From Malaciobacter pacificus (lineage in GTDB: Bacteria; Campylobacterota; Campylobacteria; Campylobacterales; Arcobacteraceae), in assembly GCF_004214795.1 (NCBI RefSeq), contig NZ_CP035928.1:2356001-2420000 (forward strand): DNA of 64,000 bases. The letters run 5' to 3'. The notes under the pieces are model-generated. The model saw only the letters and a list, made by a program, of their open reading frames with translations, did not search any database and was not told the DNA's origin. Made by a program: the position numbers and the translations under genes. Position 1 is the first letter of the stretch, and the number at the start of each line of letters is the position of its first letter. Of this stretch, positions 1 through 9,788 are shown piece by piece.

Positions 1-1
1 A

Positions 2-361
2 AAATCTTTAGTGGAAAAATTCTCAAAAGAAGCAAGTTCTATTTTAGATATGCCATATATCAATTCAAATAAATTAATAGTTAATATTTCAAACAATGCA
101 CATAGTCTTAGAAAATCTATCTATTTCTCATATCTATTTGAAACTATTGGAGAGCATGAAATATTAATGTTCTTAGAAAAATATTTTGGAGAAAACTTAG
201 AAGGAGAAAACTCATATAAAGATTTGCTTTATATTTTTGAAGTGCCATTACTAAAAGCATGTATTGAAAAATATAAATCACAAGTTCAAATAGCAAAACA
301 TTTAGGTTTAAACAGAATTACTCTTAGAAAAAAGCTAGATGCACATAAAGACTCTTTATAA
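2..361 (+). CDS. C-terminal part of an NtrC/Fis-type transcription regulator (5' end outside window)
   Basis: The frame is open to the left edge, so this is the 3' end of a longer gene; the GTG at 11 is probably not the real start. The last 40 residues form a Fis-type helix-turn-helix as in NtrC-family activators: a PLLKACIEKY helix followed by QIAKHLGLNRITLRKKL. The segment before it resembles the linker after an AAA+ domain, with NISNNAHSLRKS where family members have a GNxxELRN-like motif. It precedes glnD on the same strand, which fits a role in nitrogen control, but the diagnostic sigma-54 contact and Walker motifs are not in the window. It could also be a degenerate, ATPase-free member of the family. 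Confidence 0.6.
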   Translation, partial: KSLVEKFSKEASSILDMPYINSNKLIVNISNNAHSLRKSIYFSYLFETIGEHEILMFLEKYFGENLEGENSYKDLLYIFEVPLLKACIEKYKSQVQIAKHLGLNRITLRKKLDAHKDSL

Positions 362-371
362 AAGTATTAAT

Positions 372-2927
372 ATGATTACAGAATTAAATATACAAATAGA
401 AGAACTAATTGATAGTGGCGCTAAAGATTTTGAAATTGCTAAGGTTTTCAAAACCTATTATAGAAAATATGTAGACTCAATAGACACTACTCTTGAAACA
501 ACAGGTGGCAAAGATTTTTTTATAAAACATACAAAACATACTGATAAGTTTTTAGTTGCACTTTATAAATTTATCCTAAGAAAATATTTTGGTTCATATC
601 AACCAATGAGTACTTCAATACCAATTAGTTTAATAGCACTTGGTTCGTATGGAAGAGAGCAATTGTGTATATATTCTGACATTGATATTATGCTTTTGTA
701 TGAAGAAATTCCTGGTTATAACTTAAAATCTATTATGGAAGAGTTTATAACTTTAGCATGGGATTGTGGTCTTAAATTAGGATCAAGAGTACATGAAGTA
801 AAAGATATAAAAGATGCTGTAAAAGAGGATATTACTATTAAAAGTTCTATTTTAGAATCAAGAATGATTTATGGTTCTAAAATTTTATGGTTTAGATATG
901 AAAATGCTTTAAAAAGTATAAGATTAACTAAGCAAAAAGAGTTTATATTAGAAAAATTAGAAGAGCATAAACAAAGACTTTTAAAATACCCACTAATAAT
1001 GGAACCAAATATCAAAGATGGTTATGGAGGTGTTAGGGAAGCGAATATGCTTTATTGGGTTTCTAATGTTTTATATGGAATAAAAAATACAAGAGAATTA
1101 ATAGGAATTCACTATACAGAAGATGAATATAGAAAATATAGACAATCTTTAGAATATATCTTTCAAGTTAGAAATGCTTTACATAATGTTGCACGGAAAA
1201 AACAAGACCAAGTGACATTTGATATTTTACCAGAATTGGCATCTAAATTAGGGTTTAAAAATAAACCTAGATATACAAAAGAGAGACAATGTATGTCCAA
1301 ATTAATGACATGCTTACATAATATTCACTCTTTTACAGCAACAATGGTTAAAAAATTTACAAGAGTTGCTATGTTTGAAGCTAAAAATATTCCTGAACTT
1401 AGAAAAGTACGATACAAAAAAAATCAATATATTATTGATAACACTATTTTTAGGTCATTTAATGAAAAACCTACTGCATTGAATAACTTATTAAAAGAAC
1501 TAATAGAACTACCTGATAGTGTTGAGAGATTTGATAGGTCTTATATTTATCATGCAAGTAAAAGTAAACTTCCAACTTCTTATAATAAAGAACTTAAAAA
1601 GAATATGAAAGCTTTACTTTCAAAACCAAATTTACATCCAGTAATTAAGCTTATTTATAATGCAGGATTATTTGACTATTTAATTCCCCAAGCAAAATTA
1701 ATAATGGATCAACCACAATTTGATGGATATCATAAACATCCAGTTGATGTGCATTCAATTAATACACTTAAATTCTCTAAATATATTGATAATGAACATA
1801 TTAAAGAGGTTTTTGATGGCCTAAGTGAAGAGAAAAAAATTATAGTTAGATTAGTTGCTTTATTTCATGATATAGGGAAAGGAAGAAAAGAAGACCATCA
1901 TATAATTGGAGAAAAACTATTCAAAGAGATGCTTAAATCTTTTGACTTTGATGAAGAATTAATCAAAATTGGAGCAAGACTAGTAAGGTACCACAACATG
2001 ATGTCTTATATGGCAACACATGATGATATTTATTCAGAAAAAACTATTCTTTCATTTACAGGACTTGTAAAAACAAAAGAGACTATGCAAATGCTATATG
2101 TAGTTACTTATTGTGATATTTCAGCTGTTGGGAAAAATATTTTCAATAGTTCAACTGCATCACTTTTAAAACAGTTATATATGAACTCACTTCCTGCATT
2201 TGAAAATGAAGAGTTACTAAATGAAGGGAAAAGAAGAGTAGCAAAAATTGATACTATAAAAAAATTGAAAAAATATAAAGAGTCTCCAAATATTCTTAAA
2301 AAGAAAATCAATTATATCTCTTCAAATCAAATATTTTTAAGACTTAAAGCTGATGATATATTAAATATAGCAAAAATTGCTTATGAAACAGATACATACA
2401 AATATAAAATTACAAATGAACAACAATTAACAATTAGAATTATAAGAAAAACACCTCTAAATTTAGGATATTTATTAGGAAAACTAGAATCATTAAACCT
2501 AGCAACAATGGATATTTATAAACTTTTTGATGACAAAAAAGCCTTTTATATTACATTTACTGAAAAAGTTGATGAAGATGAAATATTTTATATAAGAAAA
2601 ATTATTGATGATTCTTTTGATATGAATAAAAAAGTGCCATTAAAAGCCCCAATAATCAAAAAAGAGAATGTAACAGTTGATTGTAATCATACAATGTATT
2701 TAGCATCTATGCAAATTAGAGCAAAAGATCAAAAAGGTCTATTTGCATATATTGCAAAGATTTTCGATGACTTTAATGTAGAGATTGAAAGTGCAAAACT
2801 TCACACTTTAAAAGGTTATGCAAGGGACTTATTTTTAATTGAAAAAAATGGGAACTTTTGTTCAAACCAAGATGAAATTGTAAATTTAATCTGTGCAAAT
2901 GATACAGAAGATAAAAAGGGTAAATAA
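372..2927 (+). CDS. glnD: [Protein-PII] uridylyltransferase / uridylyl-removing enzyme GlnD
   Basis: GlnD senses glutamine and uridylylates or de-uridylylates the PII signal protein in the cytoplasm. Counting from an alternative ATG at 339, the nucleotidyltransferase motif GSYGREQ lies at about residue 102 with the catalytic DID at 114-116. An HD phosphohydrolase domain follows (ALFHDIGKG near 505-513), then two ACT domains near 680-760 and 786-855 that would bind glutamine. The length of about 850 residues is normal for the family. Two starts are possible: ATG 339 overlaps the upstream gene by 23 bases, while ATG 372 lies 10 bases after its stop. I prefer 372, although neither has a strong ribosome site. 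It is probably cotranscribed with the upstream regulator. Confidence 0.93.
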   Translation: MITELNIQIEELIDSGAKDFEIAKVFKTYYRKYVDSIDTTLETTGGKDFFIKHTKHTDKFLVALYKFILRKYFGSYQPMSTSIPISLIALGSYGREQLCIYSDIDIMLLYEEIPGYNLKSIMEEFITLAWDCGLKLGSRVHEVKDIKDAVKEDITIKSSILESRMIYGSKILWFRYENALKSIRLTKQKEFILEKLEEHKQRLLKYPLIMEPNIKDGYGGVREANMLYWVSNVLYGIKNTRELIGIHYTEDEYRKYRQSLEYIFQVRNALHNVARKKQDQVTFDILPELASKLGFKNKPRYTKERQCMSKLMTCLHNIHSFTATMVKKFTRVAMFEAKNIPELRKVRYKKNQYIIDNTIFRSFNEKPTALNNLLKELIELPDSVERFDRSYIYHASKSKLPTSYNKELKKNMKALLSKPNLHPVIKLIYNAGLFDYLIPQAKLIMDQPQFDGYHKHPVDVHSINTLKFSKYIDNEHIKEVFDGLSEEKKIIVRLVALFHDIGKGRKEDHHIIGEKLFKEMLKSFDFDEELIKIGARLVRYHNMMSYMATHDDIYSEKTILSFTGLVKTKETMQMLYVVTYCDISAVGKNIFNSSTASLLKQLYMNSLPAFENEELLNEGKRRVAKIDTIKKLKKYKESPNILKKKINYISSNQIFLRLKADDILNIAKIAYETDTYKYKITNEQQLTIRIIRKTPLNLGYLLGKLESLNLATMDIYKLFDDKKAFYITFTEKVDEDEIFYIRKIIDDSFDMNKKVPLKAPIIKKENVTVDCNHTMYLASMQIRAKDQKGLFAYIAKIFDDFNVEIESAKLHTLKGYARDLFLIEKNGNFCSNQDEIVNLICANDTEDKKGK

Positions 2928-2938
2928 CCTTTTTATCT
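2909..2938. terminator. Bidirectional terminator between glnD and the Aas-type gene
   Basis: An 11-bp perfect inverted repeat (AGATAAAAAGG at 2909-2919, CCTTTTTATCT at 2928-2938) with an 8-base loop spans the end of glnD and the convergent gene's stop. The A/T-rich arms supply a U-run for either direction. Confidence 0.7.
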
Positions 2939-5900
2939 AACTTACAGCTAAAAGTTTAGCACCTTTAAAATCTTTTTTACCACTTCCTAACTTTGGAACC
3001 TCATCAACAATTTTTATAGATGATGGAATCATTAATTTATTATCAAAAGTAGCAATCATATCCTCTTTTAATTTAACAACTTTCTCTTCATTTACATGAG
3101 AAATCAATAATACTATTTTTTCACCTTTTTTTTCATCTTCAATAGAAGTTACAATATAGTCTGTTTCACTTTGTTCATCTAAATCTAAAATCTGAGATAT
3201 TTTTTCTTCAATAGCTCCAAGACTAACCATCTCTCCACCAAGTTTTGCAAACCTTGAGTATCTATCTACAATTGTTACAAAACCGTGTTCATCAACTTTT
3301 CCCTTATCACCAGTTATATAGTATTTTTTATTTCCAATTTTCTTTATAACTTCAGAAGTCTTTTCTTTATCATTTAGATATCCTTTCATCACTTGAATAC
3401 CACTAATAAGTATCATTCCCTCTTCATTTGTATCTAATTCTTTAAAAGTTTGTGGGTCAACTATCTTTATAGTAGTTCCAGGTATTGCCATACCTACACT
3501 TCCTAACTTGCTTCCTACTTGGATTTCTCCTTTTTCACTTACCTCATCAGGTAAATTACAAGCTGCAACAGGTGCAGTTTCAGTTGTACCATATCCTTCT
3601 AAAACACTTTTCCCAAATTTAGCTTCAAAATCAGCTCTTACATCATCTCTTAACTTTTCAGCTCCTGCAACTGTAAGTCTTAAACTTTCAAACATCTCTT
3701 TTTTTACTTTTGGATTTTTTGTATATAGTCTAAAAAATGTCGAAGTTCCACACATAATAGTAGCTTTATATTTTGCAATTAACTTACCTAGTCCAAAACC
3801 ATCCGTTGGGTCTGGATGTGCCACACATCTAATACCTTCAATAAGTGGTAAAAATGTAGTCACAACTATACCAAAGGCATGAAATAATGGAAGAGAACCT
3901 ACAATACTATCTTCATTATTGCAGTTTAATACAGCTGATACTTGTTGAGAGTTTCCTAAGATATTATCCCCACTTAACATAACACCTTTTGGCGTTCCTT
4001 CACTTCCTGAAGAAAATAGTATTAAAGCTGTATCATCTTTTTTTGTTTTTGTTAAATGCATCGCTTTTAAAATAAAGTTTGGTAAGAACTTAACACTAAA
4101 GTAAGTTAAAATACCTATTGGTCTTGAAATTTCTTCTTTTAAATCTTCCACATAAATCACATTTACACTTTCAAAAATCTCACTTACATCTATGCCTTTT
4201 TGCTCTAACTTTTCTACAAATTTGCTTGATGCAATAATAGTTTTAATCTGTGCACTTTGTATTGCTGCTTTTATAGAGTTTATTTCACTAGTATAGTTAA
4301 GATTTACTGCTGTTTTTCCCATCATTAAAACTGCATTATTTATAAAAGCCCCAGCTGCTGTTGAAGGTAAAAGTAAACCTATATTTTGTTCATTTACTCT
4401 TTGCTCAATTAATCTTTTAAAAAGAACTGAAACAGTTAAAAATCTATATCCACTAAGTTCAAGTCCTGTAGAATCAGCAAATATCATATCATCACCAACT
4501 TGATTTAATCTATTAAAAATCACTTCATTTAATGGCTCAATTTCATCTATATGACTCTTCCACGATTTTGTTGATAGTTCTACTACCTCATTTTTCACAC
4601 TAACTACATTTGCTTTATTTTTTTTCATTCTTTTAGCAAAAGATACAGTTACACTTTTTACTTTTTTAGAGTCTTTATATTTTTTATTTGCTCTTGAGAA
4701 TAAACTTTCCCAAAGACCTCTAATATAAAAAGGAACCACAGTTATATTATCACTATTAGTAAGATTTAAAATCATCTCAAAACCTCTTTTAAACTCACCT
4801 AAATGACCATTTCTAGTAATACTTCCCTCAGGGAAAAGTACTACTACACTTCCATTATCAAGCTCTTTTGCAATTGTTTTTATAGTGGTTTTACTTCCAA
4901 TGTTTGAAATAGGAATACATTTAAACATCTTTAAAAGCCAGTTTAAATACCACTTTTCATAAATTGGTTTATGCATTACAAACTTGACTTCTCTTGGAAC
5001 TGACATTAAAATCACTGCCCAATCTATCCAAGATACATGATTTCCAAGTAATAAAACTCCACCATTTGATGGGATATTTTTTATACCATTTACTTCAAGT
5101 TTGTATTTTAATCCTACAACTGTTTTTAAAAATAGTAAAACAAGAGATTGAGGTAGTTTATAAACTGTATAAAGTGTTCCTACAATTGTTATTAATAAAA
5201 TCAAATAAATAGTATTTAATGGGTCTAAATCATAATATGAAACAATCGTAGTAATACAAAGCATTATAAACATAGCAAGTGAATGAAACCAGTTATTACC
5301 TGCTAAGATAGTTCCTAGTGTCTTTTTCTTTGCATTAAATTGTATTAAGGCATTTAAAGGAACGACAAACATACCACCAAAAATACCAAATACTAAAAAT
5401 GAAACTCCAATTAAAAATGGCTCTCCAACAACAGTTGCAGCAAATATTGACCCAGCCATACCAAATGCTGCTAAAGGAATAGTACCAACTTCAATATAGT
5501 GTCTTGAGATTCTAGAATAAATAATAGAACCAATTGCAATACCAATACCAGATGCTCCAATAACACCATTTATCACAAATACATCAACAACCCCTAAATA
5601 CTGCTTTGCAAAAGATGGAAATACAGCCATCATAGCTTGTGATACACCCCAAAAAACTGATAGTCCAATAACTGATAAGAATATAACATTATGTGAAAAA
5701 ATTGTATTTATATTTTTCTTTAAAAGTTTCCCTTGAAATAACTCTTTTTTATCAAGTGTTAAACTTTCATCTTTTTTATAGTAGGTATGAACTCTTTTTA
5801 AAACTAGCACTGAAACTATCATTTCTAGAAATGCAACTGGCAAAATATAGTATGTAAGAGGTAATATGGCAGATAGTAACTCCTCTTTAGTTTGTAGTTC

Positions 5901-6419
5901 AATTAAATTATTTGCATTATAAAATGCTTCAAAGAAAAATGATGCACTTGCAATTGAGAATAAAATAGCAATAATTGAAGTTGCTTGAAGTGCTGAATTT
6001 CCTGATGATAAATTTTTCTTCCCATAAATATCAATAATTAAACCAAATTTAGCAGGTGAGTAAATAGCACTTTGAACAGCAAGTAAAACTAAAGTAATCA
6101 TCGCAAAATAAAAATTCGAACTAAGATATGCAAATATCATTAAAACAGACAGTGAAAAAGAAGAAATAGCACCGTATATCAAGATATTCTTTTTATTATA
6201 TTTATCTGATAAATATCCACTTACAGTAAATAAAAGTAAAAAAGGAATTATTATCATGGCATTGATAATAGATATCCAAATAACTTGTGTACTTCCATCA
6301 AAAATTTTAAATGCAATATTTTGCAACAACACTTTATGAGCAACATCAACTACAACATTACAAAATACTACAAATAAAAAGGCGAACTTTATTGTTTTAA
6401 TATTATTTATTTTTCCCAT
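2937..6419 (-). CDS. aas: MFS transporter - PlsC acyltransferase - acyl-ACP/AMP ligase fusion (Aas type)
   Basis: This is a 1160-residue three-part membrane protein for lysophospholipid uptake and re-acylation. Residues 1-400 are a 12-helix MFS domain like LplT. A PlsC acyltransferase follows, with the HX4D motif in GNHVSWIDWAV near 459 and FPEGS near 530. The C-terminal half is an AMP-forming ligase with the P-loop SSGSEGTPKGV near 803, GYGTTETAP near 941, ITGDKG near 1036 and a C-terminal GSGKKDFKG lysine motif. In E. coli, LplT and Aas are separate proteins; fused forms are known elsewhere. The expected roles are flipping lysophospholipids inward, activating a fatty acid and re-acylating. 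Its ATG shares one base with the stop of the MerR gene upstream (TAATG), so translation is coupled. Confidence 0.88.
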   Translation of the reverse strand: MGKINNIKTIKFAFLFVVFCNVVVDVAHKVLLQNIAFKIFDGSTQVIWISIINAMIIIPFLLLFTVSGYLSDKYNKKNILIYGAISSFSLSVLMIFAYLSSNFYFAMITLVLLAVQSAIYSPAKFGLIIDIYGKKNLSSGNSALQATSIIAILFSIASASFFFEAFYNANNLIELQTKEELLSAILPLTYYILPVAFLEMIVSVLVLKRVHTYYKKDESLTLDKKELFQGKLLKKNINTIFSHNVIFLSVIGLSVFWGVSQAMMAVFPSFAKQYLGVVDVFVINGVIGASGIGIAIGSIIYSRISRHYIEVGTIPLAAFGMAGSIFAATVVGEPFLIGVSFLVFGIFGGMFVVPLNALIQFNAKKKTLGTILAGNNWFHSLAMFIMLCITTIVSYYDLDPLNTIYLILLITIVGTLYTVYKLPQSLVLLFLKTVVGLKYKLEVNGIKNIPSNGGVLLLGNHVSWIDWAVILMSVPREVKFVMHKPIYEKWYLNWLLKMFKCIPISNIGSKTTIKTIAKELDNGSVVVLFPEGSITRNGHLGEFKRGFEMILNLTNSDNITVVPFYIRGLWESLFSRANKKYKDSKKVKSVTVSFAKRMKKNKANVVSVKNEVVELSTKSWKSHIDEIEPLNEVIFNRLNQVGDDMIFADSTGLELSGYRFLTVSVLFKRLIEQRVNEQNIGLLLPSTAAGAFINNAVLMMGKTAVNLNYTSEINSIKAAIQSAQIKTIIASSKFVEKLEQKGIDVSEIFESVNVIYVEDLKEEISRPIGILTYFSVKFLPNFILKAMHLTKTKKDDTALILFSSGSEGTPKGVMLSGDNILGNSQQVSAVLNCNNEDSIVGSLPLFHAFGIVVTTFLPLIEGIRCVAHPDPTDGFGLGKLIAKYKATIMCGTSTFFRLYTKNPKVKKEMFESLRLTVAGAEKLRDDVRADFEAKFGKSVLEGYGTTETAPVAACNLPDEVSEKGEIQVGSKLGSVGMAIPGTTIKIVDPQTFKELDTNEEGMILISGIQVMKGYLNDKEKTSEVIKKIGNKKYYITGDKGKVDEHGFVTIVDRYSRFAKLGGEMVSLGAIEEKISQILDLDEQSETDYIVTSIEDEKKGEKIVLLISHVNEEKVVKLKEDMIATFDNKLMIPSSIKIVDEVPKLGSGKKDFKGAKLLAVS

Positions 6420-7057
6420 TATACTTCCTTCTTAAACTCTTGAATTGTTGATTTATTAAAGATATACGGTTTTAATGAGTTTAAAATATCTAAAACTAAA
6501 ATTTCAGGTAAAACTCCCGTTTTTTCTAATACTTTTGAAGATAATTCTCGCTCTAACTTTGCTAAACTTTTACTTGTTTTTATATATTCACTGATTAATT
6601 GACTTGTGATTTCATATTTTCGTAACTGTTCAAATGTTTTTAAAACCCCTACTTCTGTTTTAAAATAAATATCTTTTGATTCTACTAACTCCAAATCAAT
6701 CGCTTCTTTTAAAGTTTGTTCATCTAAATCTTTTTTTGAAACTGGATTTTTAATCTCACTACTTAACATCTGAATTGATTGAAGTATTAATTCTGATCTT
6801 TCATCAAAATTTATATTGTAGTAATCAAACAACTCTTTTATGTAATCAATTGAAAAGTTTAGATTATCTTTAAAATATTTTATTAGGTTTAAAACAGTGA
6901 TTGTAATCTCTGGGTAATATTTCATATTTTTTGAAGTACTTAGTGTATCTGGTAATAATCCTTTTTTAAAATAAAAAGAGATTGTGTGATTACTAAGCCC
7001 TGTAAGTTCTACTAATTCAGACATCTTATAATATTTTTTATCTTCTATAATTTTCAT
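6419..7057 (-). CDS. MerR-family transcriptional regulator
   Basis: The 212-residue protein has an N-terminal MerR winged helix (YKMSELVELTGLSNHTISFY, then the KKGLLPD wing region) followed by a long helical region without the cysteine cluster of metal-sensing MerR proteins. The C-terminal 100 residues are a possible ligand-binding or dimerisation part that I do not recognise. It is translationally coupled to the downstream lysophospholipid/fatty-acid gene, which suggests that it controls membrane lipid repair genes. The promoter in front carries two copies of a 13-bp palindrome and is probably autoregulated. Confidence 0.8.
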   Translation of the reverse strand: MKIIEDKKYYKMSELVELTGLSNHTISFYFKKGLLPDTLSTSKNMKYYPEITITVLNLIKYFKDNLNFSIDYIKELFDYYNINFDERSELILQSIQMLSSEIKNPVSKKDLDEQTLKEAIDLELVESKDIYFKTEVGVLKTFEQLRKYEITSQLISEYIKTSKSLAKLERELSSKVLEKTGVLPEILVLDILNSLKPYIFNKSTIQEFKKEV

Positions 7058-7076
7058 TTTGTTTCCTCTAAAAGTT

Positions 7077-7148
7077 AAGAGTTAAACTCTTTACTTTTGA
7101 AAGTATATATATTTTTTTATACAAAGTCAAGAGTTAAACTCTTTACTT
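7077..7148 (-). promoter_or_regulatory. Promoter of the MerR-aas operon flanked by two identical palindromic operators
   Basis: On the minus strand a sigma70-like promoter can be read: TTGACT (7125-7130), a 17-base spacer (7108-7124) and TATACT (7102-7107). An identical 20-base sequence occurs at 7077-7096 and 7129-7148. Each copy contains the perfect palindrome AGAGTT-A-AACTCT. The copies are 52 bp apart, close to five helical turns. One abuts the -35 box and the other covers the expected start site. These are likely binding sites for the MerR protein or another dimeric repressor. The divergent SulP gene begins 88 bp away and may share this control. Confidence 0.7.
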
Positions 7149-7236
7149 ATTAAAGAAGTAGTTTATACTATGTTAACTACAACTTGGATACAATCGCGAA
7201 AATACTTACTTTCAAAATCATCAAACAAGGAATCTT

Positions 7237-8727
7237 ATGTATCAAACCATGAAAAGAGAATGGTTTTCAAATATTAGAGCAGATTTTTTATCTGGTTTAG
7301 TTGTTGCCCTAGCTTTAATCCCTGAAGCTATCGCATTTTCTATTATTGCAGGAGTTGATCCAAAAATTGGACTTTATGCATCTTTCTCTATGGCAGTTGT
7401 AATTGCATTTGTAGGTGGAAGACCTGGTATGATTAGTGCTGCAACTGGTGCTATGGCACTTGTTATGGTTACACTAATAAAAGAGCATGGACTACAATAT
7501 TTACTTGCAGCTACCTTACTTACTGGTGTTATTCAAATAGTTTTATCATACATTGGTATTCATAAACTTATGAGTTTTGTAGCACGTGCTGTTGTTGTTG
7601 GATTTGTTAATGCCTTAGCAATTTTAATTTTTATGGCACAATTACCTGAACTAACAAACGTAACATGGCATGTATATGCACTAACTGCAGTTGGTCTTGG
7701 GATTATCTATCTTTTCCCTTATGTTCCTAAAATTGGTAAACTTTTACCATCACCGCTTGTTACAATCGTAGTTTTAACAATCTTTGTTTATTTTGTAGGA
7801 TGGGATGTTAGAAATGTTGGAGATATGGGAGAATTACCTGATACATTACCAGTGTTTTTATTACCTGATATCCCATTTAATTTAGAAACATTACAAATCA
7901 TTTTTCCTTATGCATTTGCTTTAGCCATTGTTGGTTTACTTGAGTCTTTTATGACTGCAACAATTATTGATGATTTAACAGATACAAAAAGTAATAAACA
8001 AACAGAAGCAAGAGGTCAAGGTATTGCAAATGTTGCAACTGGTTTCTTAGGTGGTATGGCTGGATGTGCGATGATTGGGCAATCAATCATCAATATCAAA
8101 TCAGGAGGTAGAGGAAGATTATCTACATTTATAGCTGGTTTCTTACTTCTAATCATGGTTGTATTCTTTGCAGATATTATTTCAATCATTCCTATGGCAG
8201 CACTTGTTGCAGTTATGATTATGGTTTCAATTGGTACATTTGATTGGGGAAGTATTAAAAACTTAAAAACACTTCCTGTTTCAACAAACATCGTAATGCT
8301 TGCAACAGTTGCTGTTACAGTTTATACTCATAACTTAGCACTTGGTGTAGTTACAGGTGTACTTTTAGCTTCACTATTCTTTGCAAATAAAATCTCTCAC
8401 TTTATGTATGTTGAGAAAAGTTTTGATGAGCAAAGTGAAACTAGAACTTATAAATTTGTAGGTCAAGTATTCTTTAATAGTGCAGATAAATTCTACAATG
8501 AATTTGACTTTAAAGAAGTAGTAAATAAAGTAGTAATAGACCTTTCAAGGGCACACTTTTGGGATGTTTCAGCAGTTTATGCACTTGATAAAGCAGTTAT
8601 CAAATTAAGACGAGAAGGAACTGATGTAGAGGTTATTGGGCAAAATGAAGCAAGTTCTACAATTATCGATAGATTTGGAGTTCATGATAAACCTGAAGAG
8701 ATTGAAAAAGTAATGGGAGGACACTAA
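7237..8727 (+). CDS. SulP/SLC26 family anion transporter with C-terminal STAS domain
   Basis: The protein has 496 residues, the usual SulP length. An N-terminal membrane domain of many helices (about residues 20-390) includes ALALIPEAIAFSIIAGVDP, the typical first-helix signature. A cytoplasmic STAS domain covers about residues 405-490 (VVIDLSRAHFWDVSAVYALD). SulP proteins carry sulfate, bicarbonate or dicarboxylates; the substrate cannot be read from the sequence. A UspA gene follows after one base, a common partnership for SulP proteins. An AAGGA ribosome site lies just before the ATG. Confidence 0.88.
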   Translation: MYQTMKREWFSNIRADFLSGLVVALALIPEAIAFSIIAGVDPKIGLYASFSMAVVIAFVGGRPGMISAATGAMALVMVTLIKEHGLQYLLAATLLTGVIQIVLSYIGIHKLMSFVARAVVVGFVNALAILIFMAQLPELTNVTWHVYALTAVGLGIIYLFPYVPKIGKLLPSPLVTIVVLTIFVYFVGWDVRNVGDMGELPDTLPVFLLPDIPFNLETLQIIFPYAFALAIVGLLESFMTATIIDDLTDTKSNKQTEARGQGIANVATGFLGGMAGCAMIGQSIINIKSGGRGRLSTFIAGFLLLIMVVFFADIISIIPMAALVAVMIMVSIGTFDWGSIKNLKTLPVSTNIVMLATVAVTVYTHNLALGVVTGVLLASLFFANKISHFMYVEKSFDEQSETRTYKFVGQVFFNSADKFYNEFDFKEVVNKVVIDLSRAHFWDVSAVYALDKAVIKLRREGTDVEVIGQNEASSTIIDRFGVHDKPEEIEKVMGGH

Positions 8728-8728
8728 G

Positions 8729-9571
8729 ATGAGTTATGTATTATGTTGTGTTGATGGTGGAAAATATACGCAAGCTATTATGGACTATGCAGTTATGATT
8801 TCAAATAATATGAATTTACCTCTTAGACTGTTAAATGTGGTTGAACACAACCACAATGCAAAGCAAGTAGATATGAGTGGAAATATTGGATTTGGGGCAA
8901 AAGAAGATATCTTAGAAAAACTTGTAAATGAAGAAGCAAAAGAGAGTAAATGTGCTATTAGTGCAGGAAAAGAGCTTTTAAAATCTCTAAAAGAGCAAAT
9001 CAAATCACAATGTACAAATGAAGTAGTAACTTCACAAGTTCATGGTGATATTATTGAAAATATTGTTGAATTTGAAGAAGATACTGCAATACTAATTATA
9101 GGACTAAATAGCCATGATAAAGAATTAGTTGGGGATAATGTAAAAGATATCATCAAATCAATTCATAAACCAGTATTACTTGTAAACAATGACTTTGTAG
9201 AACCAAAGAAACTATTAGTAGCTTACAATGGTTCAAATGAATCAAAAAAACTACTACAAGCAACTTCATCTAAACCAATATTTAAAAAAGAAGTTTCAAG
9301 AACTATTATAAATCTTAGCAAACACGAAAGCTCATCAAGAGAACTTTTAAATGAAGCAAAAAATATCTACGCACAAAATGGTATCGAAGTAGATACTTAT
9401 GGTGCAAGAGGTGAAAGCCCAGTTTTAATCACTGATTATTTTGAAAAAGAGAAGTTTGATGTTTTATGTATGGGAGCATTTGGTCACTCATGGATTAAGC
9501 AACTAGTTCTTGGAAGCTTCACAGAAAAGGTTTTATCAAAAATGAAAAAACCAATTTTGCTTTATAGATAA
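8729..9571 (+). CDS. Tandem-domain universal stress protein (UspA)
   Basis: The protein has 280 residues in two Usp folds, about 1-150 and 160-280. The second keeps the ATP-binding signature G-2x-G-9x-G(S/T) in GAFGHSWIKQLVLGSFTE; the first is more degenerate (ILIIGLNSHDKELVGDNV). It is cytoplasmic, and nucleotide binding rather than catalysis is expected. Close coupling to the SulP gene suggests that it modulates the transporter or responds to the same stress. Confidence 0.85.
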   Translation: MSYVLCCVDGGKYTQAIMDYAVMISNNMNLPLRLLNVVEHNHNAKQVDMSGNIGFGAKEDILEKLVNEEAKESKCAISAGKELLKSLKEQIKSQCTNEVVTSQVHGDIIENIVEFEEDTAILIIGLNSHDKELVGDNVKDIIKSIHKPVLLVNNDFVEPKKLLVAYNGSNESKKLLQATSSKPIFKKEVSRTIINLSKHESSSRELLNEAKNIYAQNGIEVDTYGARGESPVLITDYFEKEKFDVLCMGAFGHSWIKQLVLGSFTEKVLSKMKKPILLYR

Positions 9572-9575
9572 AGAA

Positions 9576-9788
9576 ATGTTTTATTTAAAAATATTATTTT
9601 TTATCCTATTAATTAATTCATTTACTGCTTGTACAAGTAAAGAGTTAAAAAAATATGGTGGAGAAATTGCATTTAGTGGAAAAGGTGATCCAATTGCAGC
9701 TGGTGTGGGCTTAGTTATTGGAGGCACAATGTATGGAATAGGTGCTTTAACACAAACTACAGAAGATGAAGAAGAAAACAAAAAGTAA
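9576..9788 (+). CDS. Small lipoprotein of unknown function
   Basis: The product has 70 residues: a hydrophobic signal peptide, then the lipobox-like SFTAC with Cys19, then a Gly/Ala-rich stretch (GVGLVIGGTMYGIGALTQ) that could insert in a membrane, and an acidic tail. It sits four bases after the UspA gene and ends inside the operon's terminator hairpin, so it is probably the last gene of the SulP-Usp operon. I do not recognise a family. Confidence 0.65.
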   Translation: MFYLKILFFILLINSFTACTSKELKKYGGEIAFSGKGDPIAAGVGLVIGGTMYGIGALTQTTEDEEENKK

